Source of the DNA: SCN-69-37 sp044507065
Lineage (GTDB): Bacteria; Acidobacteriota; Vicinamibacteria; Vicinamibacterales; SCN-69-37
Length of the DNA stretch: 64,000 nt
Assembly (NCBI GenBank): GCA_044507065.1
Contig: JBIQJY010000001.1
Span: 62,001-126,000 of the forward strand
Reading direction: 5' to 3'
The position numbers and the translations under genes are program-made. The notes under the pieces were generated by a model, which searched no databases, was not told the DNA's origin, and worked only from the letters and a program-made list of their open reading frames with translations. Shown here in pieces: positions 1 to 7,860 of the stretch (the stretch's first letter is position 1; each line of letters opens with the position of its first letter).

Positions 1-181
1 GGCGCTCGCCACCCGGTGCGGTCGCCGCGCCCGGCGTCGCGGCCGCCGGGGTGTCGGCGGTGTCACCACCGGCGCCGAACGGGAGCGCCGGCAACGACGC
101 ACGATACGTCCAGGCGGCAAACGCCAGCACACCGACCCCCACGAGAAACACGAGGAACTTGCCAGGACCCGTCAGTCGCAT
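1..181 (-). CDS. N-terminus of a membrane-anchored protein, truncated by the window edge
   Basis: Only the first 60 codons are present; the gene runs off the left edge. The ATG at 181 is preceded by a good ribosome binding site (GGAGG, about 5 nt upstream). The translation starts MRLTGPGKFLVFLVGVGVLA, so residues 8-24 form one hydrophobic segment. A Pro/Ala/Thr/Gly-rich linker follows, which fits a single-pass anchor leading to an exported domain. It shares the strand of the amine oxidase and PspA-type genes and lies 22 nt after the oxidase stop. Similar N-termini occur on substrate-binding/OmpA-type proteins near PspA operons, but no such domain is visible here, so the function is unknown. 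Confidence 0.6.
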   Translation of the reverse strand, partial: MRLTGPGKFLVFLVGVGVLAFAAWTYRASLPALPFGAGGDTADTPAAATPGAATAPGGER

Positions 182-203
182 ACTGCCTCCGTTCGATCTG
201 CCG

Positions 204-1850
204 CTACGCCACGCGCACGAACCGGCGGCGACCATATCGCCGAGCCGCGCGTGTCGCACTGAGCGCGCCCATCATGGCCTCGGCCGTGTCGGCGCCGGAT
301 TGCGCCGCGCCATTCATGTAGCCCTGGAAATCGTAGCTGCAGTGTTCGCCGGCGAAGAAGAGATTGCCCACCGGCACACTCTCCGCTCCCGCAATCGTTG
401 TCCACTGCCCGGGCTTGTAGCAGGAGTAACTGCCTTTCGTCCATGGGAAGGTCGGCCAGTGAAACCGCGAGACCTTCCCGTTACGCGCGCGAGACGCTCC
501 CGGGTACGCGCGATCAATCCCGGCGAGCAGTCGACGCGCCGCGTCCTCGGCCGTGCCCTGCCCCGCGTCGAGCGCCAGGCGCCCGCCGGAATACAACGTG
601 AGGCCGCCGGCCTGCCCCGGCTGCATGAAGCTGTTGTCCCACGCGAGCTGGAACGACTCGTCGCTGTAGGTGGCACCGCTGTAGCCCTGTTGCTGCCAGA
701 CGCGGCTGCCGAACCCGACGAGCACCTTCGCGTTCATGCCGTAGCCCAGGTCCGCGATGGCGCGCTCCTTGAACTCGGGCAGCGGCACATCCATCCGCAC
801 GTCGCGCAGCAGCGTGAAGGGGATCGCCAGCACCACCATGTCGGCGTCCTGGTCGATGACGCCCCCGTCGGTCTCGAAGGTCAGCGTGAACCCGTTGCCG
901 CGCGCGCGGATGGCCTCGAGCCGGTGGCGTCGCCGGATCTGCGCCTCGAGCCGCGAGGCCAGCGCGTCGACCACCTGCTGGTTGCCGCCCCGAACCTTGT
1001 AGCGCTCGTCGCTCTCCCCGAGCAGTTCGCACGATTCGGTGTCTTCCAGATCGCCGGTGCCGATGAGGAAGATGAAGTTGAGCGCGGACTGGTCACCTGC
1101 ATCGAGCCCGTACTCGGTGACGTACGCCACGTCGAGCAGCTCGCGCATCCAGCCCGTCGCGCCGATCCGGTCGAAATACTGGGCGACCGACATGCGGTCG
1201 AGTGCCGTCCCGCCGCCCTCGTTCCGGTAGTCGACGACGTCGCCCAGCGCGTCGTAGTCCTCGAGAATGCGCCTGGCGAGCGGCACGAACGCCCGTGCCG
1301 CGTCGTCCTGAGTGTAGTGACGGCCGTTGACGAAGTAGGTCTCCGGCGCCAGCGACGCCGCGCCCGGACCCTGGGTGTCGAGCCGCTCGAGCCCGAACTC
1401 ATCGACGAGCGCCAGCAGCTCCTCGTGCGTGCTGTCGATGAACTCGCCGCCCAGTTCCGTGGTCAGGCCGTCGCCGAGCAGGTTGGCTGCCGTGAACATG
1501 CGTCCGCCGGTCCGATCGGCGCCTTCGAAGATCGTCGCCTCCAGGCCGGCCTTGCGAAGCTTCCAGGCGGTATTGAGCCCGGCCATGCCGCCGCCAACGA
1601 TGGCAATGCGTGGAGGCGCGCCGGGCACCGGCGCCGTGACCGAGGACGACGACGGAGGTGGCGCCTCGCGCGTACACGCGCCCAGTGCCGCAGCCGCCGT
1701 GACCACGGCCGAGTCGCGGAGGAAGCGCCGGCGCGAGCGCGCCATATCGATCAATTCGTCGATCGGCGGTGTGCCGGAGCGGGCCCGCGCCGACAGGGCA
1801 GCAATACGGAACGCACGACGCAGGGAATCAAGCAGCGGACTACGCGACAC
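204..1850 (-). CDS. FAD-dependent amine oxidase (monoamine oxidase family), Tat/lipoprotein signal
   Basis: Flavoprotein oxidase of 548 aa. A dinucleotide-binding motif IAIVGGGMAGLNTAWKL follows the signal region, then EGADRTGGRM. The C-terminal FAD motif is NLFFAGEHCSYDFQGYMNGA. Together these define the flavin monoamine oxidase family, which oxidises amines to aldehydes with release of H2O2 and ammonia; the substrate cannot be read from sequence. The GTG at 1850 is preferred because TAGGAGGG lies just upstream. A twin-arginine motif SRRRFLRDS followed by a lipobox-like LGAC occurs only after 40 residues. An internal ATG at 1745 would give a standard Tat lipoprotein but lacks a visible ribosome binding site. 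The gene follows the AAA+ ATPase gene with a 17-nt gap, so it probably belongs to the PspA-type operon. Confidence 0.85.
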   Translation of the reverse strand: MSRSPLLDSLRRAFRIAALSARARSGTPPIDELIDMARSRRRFLRDSAVVTAAAALGACTREAPPPSSSSVTAPVPGAPPRIAIVGGGMAGLNTAWKLRKAGLEATIFEGADRTGGRMFTAANLLGDGLTTELGGEFIDSTHEELLALVDEFGLERLDTQGPGAASLAPETYFVNGRHYTQDDAARAFVPLARRILEDYDALGDVVDYRNEGGGTALDRMSVAQYFDRIGATGWMRELLDVAYVTEYGLDAGDQSALNFIFLIGTGDLEDTESCELLGESDERYKVRGGNQQVVDALASRLEAQIRRRHRLEAIRARGNGFTLTFETDGGVIDQDADMVVLAIPFTLLRDVRMDVPLPEFKERAIADLGYGMNAKVLVGFGSRVWQQQGYSGATYSDESFQLAWDNSFMQPGQAGGLTLYSGGRLALDAGQGTAEDAARRLLAGIDRAYPGASRARNGKVSRFHWPTFPWTKGSYSCYKPGQWTTIAGAESVPVGNLFFAGEHCSYDFQGYMNGAAQSGADTAEAMMGALSATRAARRYGRRRFVRVA

Positions 1851-1867
1851 GGTACCCTCCTACAAGG

Positions 1868-3610
1868 TCAGCTTCCGAGCAGCGCCCGCAGTTCGTTGAT
1901 CCGGGCGAACACGTCCGACCGATCCATTTCCCGATAGATGTCCGGCAGCACTTCGCGCGACGTGCATTCCTGCACGGCGGCCAGGATCTGCAGCTCGCGT
2001 TCGAGCGCACTGGTCGCGGGGATGAAGTCGTCGAAGCTCCGGCGCAGCGCCTCCACCGACACGAACGGCTCGCCGGAACCTGCCTGTTCGTCGGCCACGA
2101 GCAGCGCGCGTGCAAGGATAGCCTCGATATCGGCCCCCGACAGTCCGGAGGGGTCGTCGATGACCTCGCGAATCGACTGCGCCGGCGTGCGAAGGCCGCT
2201 CTTCTTCAGCATGATGCGGAAGAGCGTGTCGTGCTCCTCCAGTGTCTGCGGATAGAACAGCGCGAGGTGCTCCTCGGCACGCCCCTGACGCTTCATGTCC
2301 ACCGGCAGCAGGTCGGGGCGGCTGGTGATCAGGAACCAGACGATCCGGCCGCGATACTCCGTGTTGCCCATGAAGGACGTCAACTGCGCAAACACGCGAT
2401 TGGACGTGCCGGAGTCTCCCTGCTGGTTGCGATCGCCCAGAAACGCGTCGGCCTCGTCGATGATCACGCCCACCGGCCACATGGCCTGCAACAGCTTGAG
2501 GATCTTCTCGAGGTTACCTTCGGTCACGCCCTGCCACTGCGATCGGAAGTTCAGGAACTTGACGCACGGGAAGCCGATCTCGCCCGTGAAGCAGTTGACC
2601 AGGAAGGTCTTCGCCGATCCCACGGGACCGGCGATGAGGTATCCCATCGGCACGCCGCGGAGCCGGCCCTCGAGGATGGCGCCGGCGGCCCGCCGAAGGC
2701 GCGCCTTTACACCGTCGTGTCCAGCCACCATGTCGAGCGTGTGGCGGGTCTCGACGTACTCGAGCAGGCCGAAGCACTCGGCCTCGATCACCGCCTTCTT
2801 CTGCTCGCGCAGGGCCGTGGCGTCGAGCCGCGCGCCGTGTTCGTCGACCGAGGCGAGAATCTGGCGGAGCTGGATGCGCGTGAGTCCCGAGGTCAGCGCG
2901 GCGAGGCGTTCGGCTGACAGGTCCGATCGCGTACTGAACCATTCCGGCGCGCGGATCGCCTCGAGAAACCGCTGGCGCCCCGCCGCATCGGGGCGCTCGA
3001 CCTCCACCTCGACCGTCTGCGGCGACCGCACGAGGCGCGCATTGATGTCGGCCAGGTTCTCGGTGACGAGCACGATCGTGACGTTGGCGGCGAGCAGTGC
3101 CGGGTCGGTCGACCACTTCTGGATGAACACCCGGACGGCGCGATCCTCCGGGCTCGATTCGAGCGCCGAGTCGGGCACGAGCGTCTCGGCATAGGGCACC
3201 ATCACCGCGACACCCAGCGCCGGGTTGTGATGCGTCACGTGTTTCAGGAACGAGTCGAGCAGGGAGCAGAAGCCCAGCGGATCGCGCGGGAGTGCCCGGG
3301 ACATGGTCGTGCCGTGCACCGCGTCGATGACCTCGGCGACCTCCGTCAGGTGCCTGTGCGCATCGCGCGTGTGGAAGATGGCGCCATTCGCCCGCTGATA
3401 CTCGATGACGACCTCGCGCTGGCCGAAGATCCAGGACGCGAGAAACGTCGTGAGCGGCACGAAGTCGCCAGCGGCAGGCGCCCCCTCGCGCGGCACCGGC
3501 TGCAGATCGTGGGTGTTGCCGTGGAGTACGAAGGTGTTGCCGAGACGCGCGCGGATCCCGTGCGCGAGCGTGCGAGCCCAGCCCGGGTAGTGGACGAACG
3601 GACTGGTCAC
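1868..3610 (-). CDS. AAA+ ATPase of a PspA-associated operon
   Basis: Cytoplasmic ATPase of 580 aa. The canonical AAA module is in the C-terminal half: Walker A GPVGSAKT at about residues 328-335, Walker B VGVIIDEADA at about 380-389, then a sensor region and an arginine-rich lid. The N-terminal half (LGNTFVLHGNTHDL, then TIVLVTENLADINARL) looks like a degenerate first AAA domain without a Walker A. The start codon overlaps the upstream stop by 4 nt (ATGA), implying translational coupling to the coiled-coil membrane protein, with PspA just before that. AAA+ ATPases often partner PspA/ESCRT-III-type proteins, so a role in remodelling membrane-bound PspA assemblies is a reasonable inference. 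No protease domain is attached. Confidence 0.8.
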   Translation of the reverse strand: MTSPFVHYPGWARTLAHGIRARLGNTFVLHGNTHDLQPVPREGAPAAGDFVPLTTFLASWIFGQREVVIEYQRANGAIFHTRDAHRHLTEVAEVIDAVHGTTMSRALPRDPLGFCSLLDSFLKHVTHHNPALGVAVMVPYAETLVPDSALESSPEDRAVRVFIQKWSTDPALLAANVTIVLVTENLADINARLVRSPQTVEVEVERPDAAGRQRFLEAIRAPEWFSTRSDLSAERLAALTSGLTRIQLRQILASVDEHGARLDATALREQKKAVIEAECFGLLEYVETRHTLDMVAGHDGVKARLRRAAGAILEGRLRGVPMGYLIAGPVGSAKTFLVNCFTGEIGFPCVKFLNFRSQWQGVTEGNLEKILKLLQAMWPVGVIIDEADAFLGDRNQQGDSGTSNRVFAQLTSFMGNTEYRGRIVWFLITSRPDLLPVDMKRQGRAEEHLALFYPQTLEEHDTLFRIMLKKSGLRTPAQSIREVIDDPSGLSGADIEAILARALLVADEQAGSGEPFVSVEALRRSFDDFIPATSALERELQILAAVQECTSREVLPDIYREMDRSDVFARINELRALLGS

Positions 3611-4479
3611 CGGCCCTTCACCCGTTTCCGCGCCGACGTCGCGTGTTGATCGCTCGCCGGTGGATCCGGCATCAGTGTCGGGCCCCAGGCAGCACCATCG
3701 GCCTGCAGCAGCGCCTCCATTTCACGCACGATGCGTTCGGAGTCCTCCGACTGACGCACGATCGTGTCGAGCTCCTCGGAAATGGCCTGGGGATCGCGCA
3801 GCGACATCGAATTCTGGTGCAGCACTTCGAGCAGCGCCGACATCGAATCGAGTTCGGTCGACAGGGCCTTCATCGTTCCGCGGGCCTCGAAGAACGACGC
3901 AAGGAGGCGCCGCTTCAGGTCGAGGTTCTTCGAGAGCGCGGCCACCGCGCGCGCCGGCAGCCCCTCCTGGGCGAGCTCCTGTTCCAGCCGTTCGATCTCG
4001 GCGGCCGTGTCTCCCGGATTCCGAGTCGACGGCATGCGCTCGTAGCGCTCGAGCGCGTGCATGCGGTGCAGGCATCCCTGGAGGATGAGGTCGAGCTTGT
4101 CGCGCTGTTCCGACAGATAGGCCTGCGAGATGCCGGTCAGGCTCTGGTAGTTCGCCTCGATCAGCTCGCACAATTCACTCATCGCCTTGTAGCGCTTCGC
4201 GTTGGCCGGGCTCAGGGCCGCCACGTGTTTCTGGCGCGCAACTTCCGCCTGCTGCCGCGCCGCGGCGCGCTTGCGCCGCTGCACGAGCCGGCGGAGGGGG
4301 CCGGAATCGAGGACCGGCAGCAGGACCAGCTCGGCGCCGAACCAGACGAGCATCGGAAGCGGATTGAGCGCGATGAGCGAGACGAGCGCGGTGCCGCCGA
4401 GCACGATGGCCTGATACTGATTGAAGATCAGCTCCCGGAGGACCGAGCCTGCCGAGACGTCGTCATCGGGTGGCGCCAT
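3607..4479 (-). CDS. Membrane-anchored coiled-coil protein of the PspA operon
   Basis: Protein of 290 aa with no family I can name. Residues about 22-62 form two hydrophobic segments (AIVLGGTALVSLIALNPL and PMLVWFGAELVLLPVL). A basic stretch QRRKRAAARQQ follows, then a long helical, Glu/Gln/Arg-rich C-terminus likely to form coiled coils in the cytoplasm. It lies between pspA (9-nt gap) and the AAA+ ATPase gene (4-nt overlap), so the three are almost certainly co-translated. The layout suggests an inner-membrane docking factor linking PspA rods and the ATPase; this is inference from context. The last residues (SARKRVKGR) are strongly basic. Confidence 0.65.
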   Translation of the reverse strand: MAPPDDDVSAGSVLRELIFNQYQAIVLGGTALVSLIALNPLPMLVWFGAELVLLPVLDSGPLRRLVQRRKRAAARQQAEVARQKHVAALSPANAKRYKAMSELCELIEANYQSLTGISQAYLSEQRDKLDLILQGCLHRMHALERYERMPSTRNPGDTAAEIERLEQELAQEGLPARAVAALSKNLDLKRRLLASFFEARGTMKALSTELDSMSALLEVLHQNSMSLRDPQAISEELDTIVRQSEDSERIVREMEALLQADGAAWGPTLMPDPPASDQHATSARKRVKGR

Positions 4480-4488
4480 CGCGGGTGG

Positions 4489-5241
4489 CTACGATCCCTG
4501 TCCTTCTCCGACGCGACTGCCGACACTGGGTGCGGCCTGGGTGCCCGTGGCCACGGGGGGCGCGGTGAGGCCCATCTCCGCCTCGAACTGCTGCAGCACG
4601 GCCGCCGCCTTGATCTTGCGCGCGGTGCGCTCGCGTTCGATTGCCCCCGTATCGAGCGTGCCGGTGGCCACCTCGACGGCCGCCTTCGACTCGGCGACCT
4701 CCTGCTTGATCTGTTCGAGGAACTGATCGGCCGTTGCCGCCACGCCGTACGACTGCAGCTCCACGATGGCATCGGCCGCTTTGCGGAGGACCTGGGCCTT
4801 CTGCCGCTCCTTGAGCGCACGCTGGCTGGTTTCGATCTTGGCCTTGAGCTTGCCCTTGAGCGCGTCCACCGACATCTGCGCGCTCTCGTGCGCCTTCTGT
4901 GCGGAGGCCAGCTGCTCCTCCGTGCTGGCCAGGTCCACCCGCAGCTGCTGGAGCTGCACGGCGTCCTCTTCGGCCACGCTTCGCGCGGCGGCCGATCCGT
5001 CGCGCAGGGCGGCCTGGATTGACGCCGTGAGGTTGCGATCGCTCTGCCGGAGCGCGTCGCGCTCTTCCTCGAGGCGGATCACGGTGGCGCGTGTGGCCAC
5101 GAGCACCGTGTTGAGCTTGGGCATCGTGAGCCGCATCTCCTCGATGGCGTCCTGCAGCATCACCTCGGGGTTCTCAGCCTGAGAGATGAAGAACCCCATC
5201 CACGCGCGGAACAGGCGACCCAGCCTAGCGAACATCGGCAT
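4489..5241 (-). CDS. pspA: PspA/IM30 (Vipp1) family membrane-stress protein
   Basis: The 250-aa product opens with an amphipathic helix (MFARLGRLFRAWMGFFISQ), then NPEVMLQDAIEEMR and a nearly uninterrupted alpha-helical coiled coil to about residue 190. This is the ESCRT-III-like PspA/IM30 architecture. Such proteins bind stressed inner membranes and limit proton leakage. The C-terminus beyond residue 200 is a Gly/Thr/Ala-rich extension unlike the short tail of E. coli PspA. Its first 17 nt overlap the end of the upstream gene, and a membrane coiled-coil gene follows after 9 nt. No PspF, PspB or PspC is in the window, so regulation differs from the enterobacterial system. Confidence 0.85.
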   Translation of the reverse strand: MPMFARLGRLFRAWMGFFISQAENPEVMLQDAIEEMRLTMPKLNTVLVATRATVIRLEEERDALRQSDRNLTASIQAALRDGSAAARSVAEEDAVQLQQLRVDLASTEEQLASAQKAHESAQMSVDALKGKLKAKIETSQRALKERQKAQVLRKAADAIVELQSYGVAATADQFLEQIKQEVAESKAAVEVATGTLDTGAIERERTARKIKAAAVLQQFEAEMGLTAPPVATGTQAAPSVGSRVGEGQGS

Positions 5242-5866
5242 CTCCTTCGGGAACCTGCGGTGGCGCCGTGATCGGGTTCTCCGTCACGAAGTGCCCCACC
5301 GCGTCGGCAATCGTCGACTCGGCCTGCTGCTTGCGCGCGCGCCACGCGAGCAGTTCGTCCTGTTCCCGCGTGACGAGCCGGTTGTTCTCGTCGATGCGGG
5401 CGCGCAGTTCCGCCACCTGCTTTTCGATCTCGGATTCGAGGCGCGCGTTGTCGGCCGCCGTTTCCGCCCGCAGGTTCTCGAGGTGCTTCTCGAGCACACG
5501 TTCGTAGGTGTCGAGCGCCTGGTCGCGGCGCACGGCATCCTGCACGATGTCGTCGATCGCCACGCCGGCCGCCTCGAGTGCCACCATGACCGACTTCCGC
5601 TTGACGTCCGGCGGCAGCGCCCGGATGTGCTCGCTCTCGAGCATCTCGGCCACCTTCAGCACCGTATAGCCGTGCGCGGGCGCCTCGATGCGAGCCGACC
5701 GGTACACGTCCTCAATCGCCCCGGCCCCCACGGCGGCCTGGTCGAGGGCCACCGTCGGGACGACAGCTTCCGGCACGACATCCGCCACGCGCCGGCTTGC
5801 CGGGGCTGCGTCCGGCGCGCTGTTCCCGTCGGTAACGACAAAAAAGCTGTACCACTTCTTGCCCAA
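5225..5866 (-). CDS. Conserved protein of unknown function, first gene of the PspA operon
   Basis: The start is taken as TTG at 5866, giving MGKKWYSFFVVTDG and 213 aa. GAGG lies about 7 nt upstream, and all earlier in-frame codons overlap the divergent plus-strand gene. The N-terminus is short and hydrophilic, followed by a Pro/Ala linker, a central helical region (residues about 50-110) and a long charged coiled coil (about 110-190). No signal peptide or membrane segment is seen. It overlaps the pspA start by 17 nt, so it probably acts with PspA, perhaps as an adaptor. Family and biochemical role are not recognised. Confidence 0.6.
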   Translation of the reverse strand: MGKKWYSFFVVTDGNSAPDAAPASRRVADVVPEAVVPTVALDQAAVGAGAIEDVYRSARIEAPAHGYTVLKVAEMLESEHIRALPPDVKRKSVMVALEAAGVAIDDIVQDAVRRDQALDTYERVLEKHLENLRAETAADNARLESEIEKQVAELRARIDENNRLVTREQDELLAWRARKQQAESTIADAVGHFVTENPITAPPQVPEGDADVR

Positions 5867-5888
5867 CCAGCACCTCGCGTGGTCCGTG

Positions 5889-5897
5889 ATTGTAGCA
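5889..5897 (-). promoter_or_regulatory. Extended -10 promoter of the PspA operon
   Basis: The minus strand reads TGC-TACAAT, an extended -10 element, 22 nt before the TTG start at 5866. No convincing -35 hexamer is visible 16-18 nt further upstream, as expected for extended -10 promoters. No sigma-54 type (-24/-12) sequence, as used by enterobacterial psp operons, is seen here. Confidence 0.4.
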
Positions 5898-5959
5898 GGA
5901 CGACCGCGGGCCCGAGGCACTCCTTCGCGGCCTCCTCCATCTGTTACAGTCGCCCGCAC

Positions 5960-6868
5960 ATGACGATGTCGACCGGGAGCGTGGGGGACCGCCGCGGCGT
6001 GCCGCGCGTCGATGCCCACCAGCACTTCTGGCGCTACGATGCGCACGAATATGCATGGATCGACGCGCGCATGGCCTCAATCCAGCGCGACTTCCTCCCC
6101 GCCGACCTCGCGCCCCTGCTGCGCGCCTCGGGCTTTGACGCGTGCGTGGCCGTCCAGGCCCGGCAGTCACACGACGAGACGCGGGCGCTCCTCGCCATGG
6201 CCGATGCCCATCCATTCATTGCCGGCGTCGTCGGATGGGTCGACCTGCAGGCGGATCGGGTGCGGGAATCGCTCGAGGCGGTGGCCGCCCACCCGGCGCT
6301 CGTCGGCGTCAGGCATGTCGTCCAGGACGAACCGGACGACCGCTTCCTGCTTCGTCCCGCATTCTGCCGGGGCATTGGTCTGCTGCAGGAGTTCGGCCTT
6401 GCCTATGACCTGCTGCTCTATCCCCGGCACCTGAAAGTGGCGCTCGACCTGGTCGCACGGTTCCCGGACACGCGCTTCGTGCTCGATCACCTCGCCAAGC
6501 CGTCGATCCGGACCGGAGAGATCGACCGCTGGGCCCGTGACCTCGAGGCGCTGGCCGCCTGTCCGCATGTCGTCGCCAAACTGTCGGGACTGGTCACCGA
6601 GGCGGCCTGGGACTCGTGGACGCCACAGCAGATTCGACCGTACCTCGACGTCGCGTTCGACTGCTTTGGCGCGGGACGCCTGATGATCGGATCGGACTGG
6701 CCCGTGTGCACGCTCGCTGGCGACTACGGGCGGGTGATGGCGGTCGTGACCGACTATCTTCGTGGGCGGCCCGCCGCGGATCGGGACCACGTACTCGGCG
6801 GCACGGCGGTGCGGTTCTGGAATCTCCGGATTGCCCGTCGGGCGGGCGTGGAAGGACAACACGAATGA
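5960..6868 (+). CDS. Amidohydrolase, L-fuconolactonase-like sugar lactonase
   Basis: TIM-barrel metal hydrolase of 302 aa in the amidohydrolase-2 group that includes L-fuconolactonase and L-rhamnono-lactonase. Visible motifs are VDAHQHFWRYD near residue 20, FVLDHLAKPS around 180 and MIGSDWPVC near 250, which supply metal ligands and the catalytic Asp. Such enzymes open sugar lactones made by sugar dehydrogenases. ATG 5960 was chosen because longer frames run into the divergent PspA-type promoter; a second ATG lies six nt later. A TACAGT hexamer ends 9 nt before the start and no ribosome binding site is evident. The gene ends in ATGA overlap with an ABC transporter binding protein, so the lactone-forming sugar is probably imported by that system. 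Confidence 0.8.
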   Translation: MTMSTGSVGDRRGVPRVDAHQHFWRYDAHEYAWIDARMASIQRDFLPADLAPLLRASGFDACVAVQARQSHDETRALLAMADAHPFIAGVVGWVDLQADRVRESLEAVAAHPALVGVRHVVQDEPDDRFLLRPAFCRGIGLLQEFGLAYDLLLYPRHLKVALDLVARFPDTRFVLDHLAKPSIRTGEIDRWARDLEALAACPHVVAKLSGLVTEAAWDSWTPQQIRPYLDVAFDCFGAGRLMIGSDWPVCTLAGDYGRVMAVVTDYLRGRPAADRDHVLGGTAVRFWNLRIARRAGVEGQHE

Positions 6869-7860
6869 AGATGCGACAACTCGCGCTCGTGCTGGGCGCC
6901 CTGGCACTTGGCACCATCGCCTGCAGCAGCTCGTCCGATCCCGATCGCATGACGATTGCGGTGATTCCCAAGGGGACGTCTCACGTCTTCTGGCAGAGTG
7001 TGCACGCCGGCGCGGCGCGCGCGGCGGCCGACCTCGACGTGGACATCATCTGGCGCGGTCCGCTGCGCGAGGACGACCGGTCGGCACAGATTTCCGAAGT
7101 GGAAGGCTTCGTCTCCCGCGGCGTCTCCGGCATCGTCCTGGCGCCGCTCGACGACACGGCGCTGGTCTCGCCGGTCGCCGACGCTGTCGCCCGCGGCATT
7201 CCGGTCGTCGTCATCGACTCGGGCCTGCGCGGCGAGGACTTCGTCAGCTTCGTCGCCACCGACAACCGGCAGGGCGGCCGCATTGCCGGCGAGGGGCTGC
7301 GGGCGATGCTGCCCGGCGGCGGCAAGGTCGTGCTGCTGCGGTATGCGGAGGGCTCCGACAGCACGACCGAACGCGAGGAGGGTTTCCTCGAAGCCGTGCG
7401 CGCCGCGTCGGAAGGATTCGAGGTGCTCAGCGACAACCAATACGCGGGGACCGATGTCGAGTCGGCGTACCGGCGCAGCGAGACGCTCCTCAGCCGGTAC
7501 AAGACGCCTGATGGACGCCTCGACGTGGATGGCATCTTCACGCCCAACGAGTCCACGACGCTGGCGATGCTGCGCGTCCTGCAGGACAACGGCTGGGCGG
7601 GACAGGTCCGCTTCATCGGATTCGACGCGTCGGGCACGCTTGTCGACGGGCTCGAGGCCGGTCAGATCGACGGCCTCGTCCTGCAGGACCCCGTGCGCAT
7701 CGGGGATCTCGGCGTGCGGACGATGGTGGCGCACCTTCGCGGCGAGCCGGTCGAGCGCCGCATCGACACCGGCGTGCGGCTCGTGACACGAGAGGAGATG
7801 GACACGCCTGAGGCGCGCGCGCTGCTGCATCCGCCGCTCGACCCGGGGAGCCGTCAGTGA
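6865..7860 (+). CDS. Sugar ABC transporter substrate-binding lipoprotein (RbsB family)
   Basis: The 331-aa product has a signal peptide ending in lipobox GTIAC at about residue 20, so it is predicted to be a lipid-anchored periplasmic binding protein. The mature part has the type-1 periplasmic binding fold of ribose/galactose binding proteins: MTIAVIPKGTSHVFWQSVHAG, IVLAPLDDTALV, GIPVVVIDSGL and VDGIFTPNESTTLAML. It overlaps the lactonase gene by 4 nt and the ATPase gene by 4 nt (GTGA), so the operon is tightly coupled. The substrate is unknown; a deoxy-hexose such as fucose or rhamnose is suggested only by the neighbouring lactonase. Confidence 0.9.
   Translation: MKMRQLALVLGALALGTIACSSSSDPDRMTIAVIPKGTSHVFWQSVHAGAARAAADLDVDIIWRGPLREDDRSAQISEVEGFVSRGVSGIVLAPLDDTALVSPVADAVARGIPVVVIDSGLRGEDFVSFVATDNRQGGRIAGEGLRAMLPGGGKVVLLRYAEGSDSTTEREEGFLEAVRAASEGFEVLSDNQYAGTDVESAYRRSETLLSRYKTPDGRLDVDGIFTPNESTTLAMLRVLQDNGWAGQVRFIGFDASGTLVDGLEAGQIDGLVLQDPVRIGDLGVRTMVAHLRGEPVERRIDTGVRLVTREEMDTPEARALLHPPLDPGSRQ

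Noticed and set aside
5867..6046. Longer N-terminus for the first PspA-operon gene
   Set aside because: It would overlap the divergent lactonase gene and its promoter; the TTG at 5866 has a ribosome binding site and gives a sensible N-terminus.
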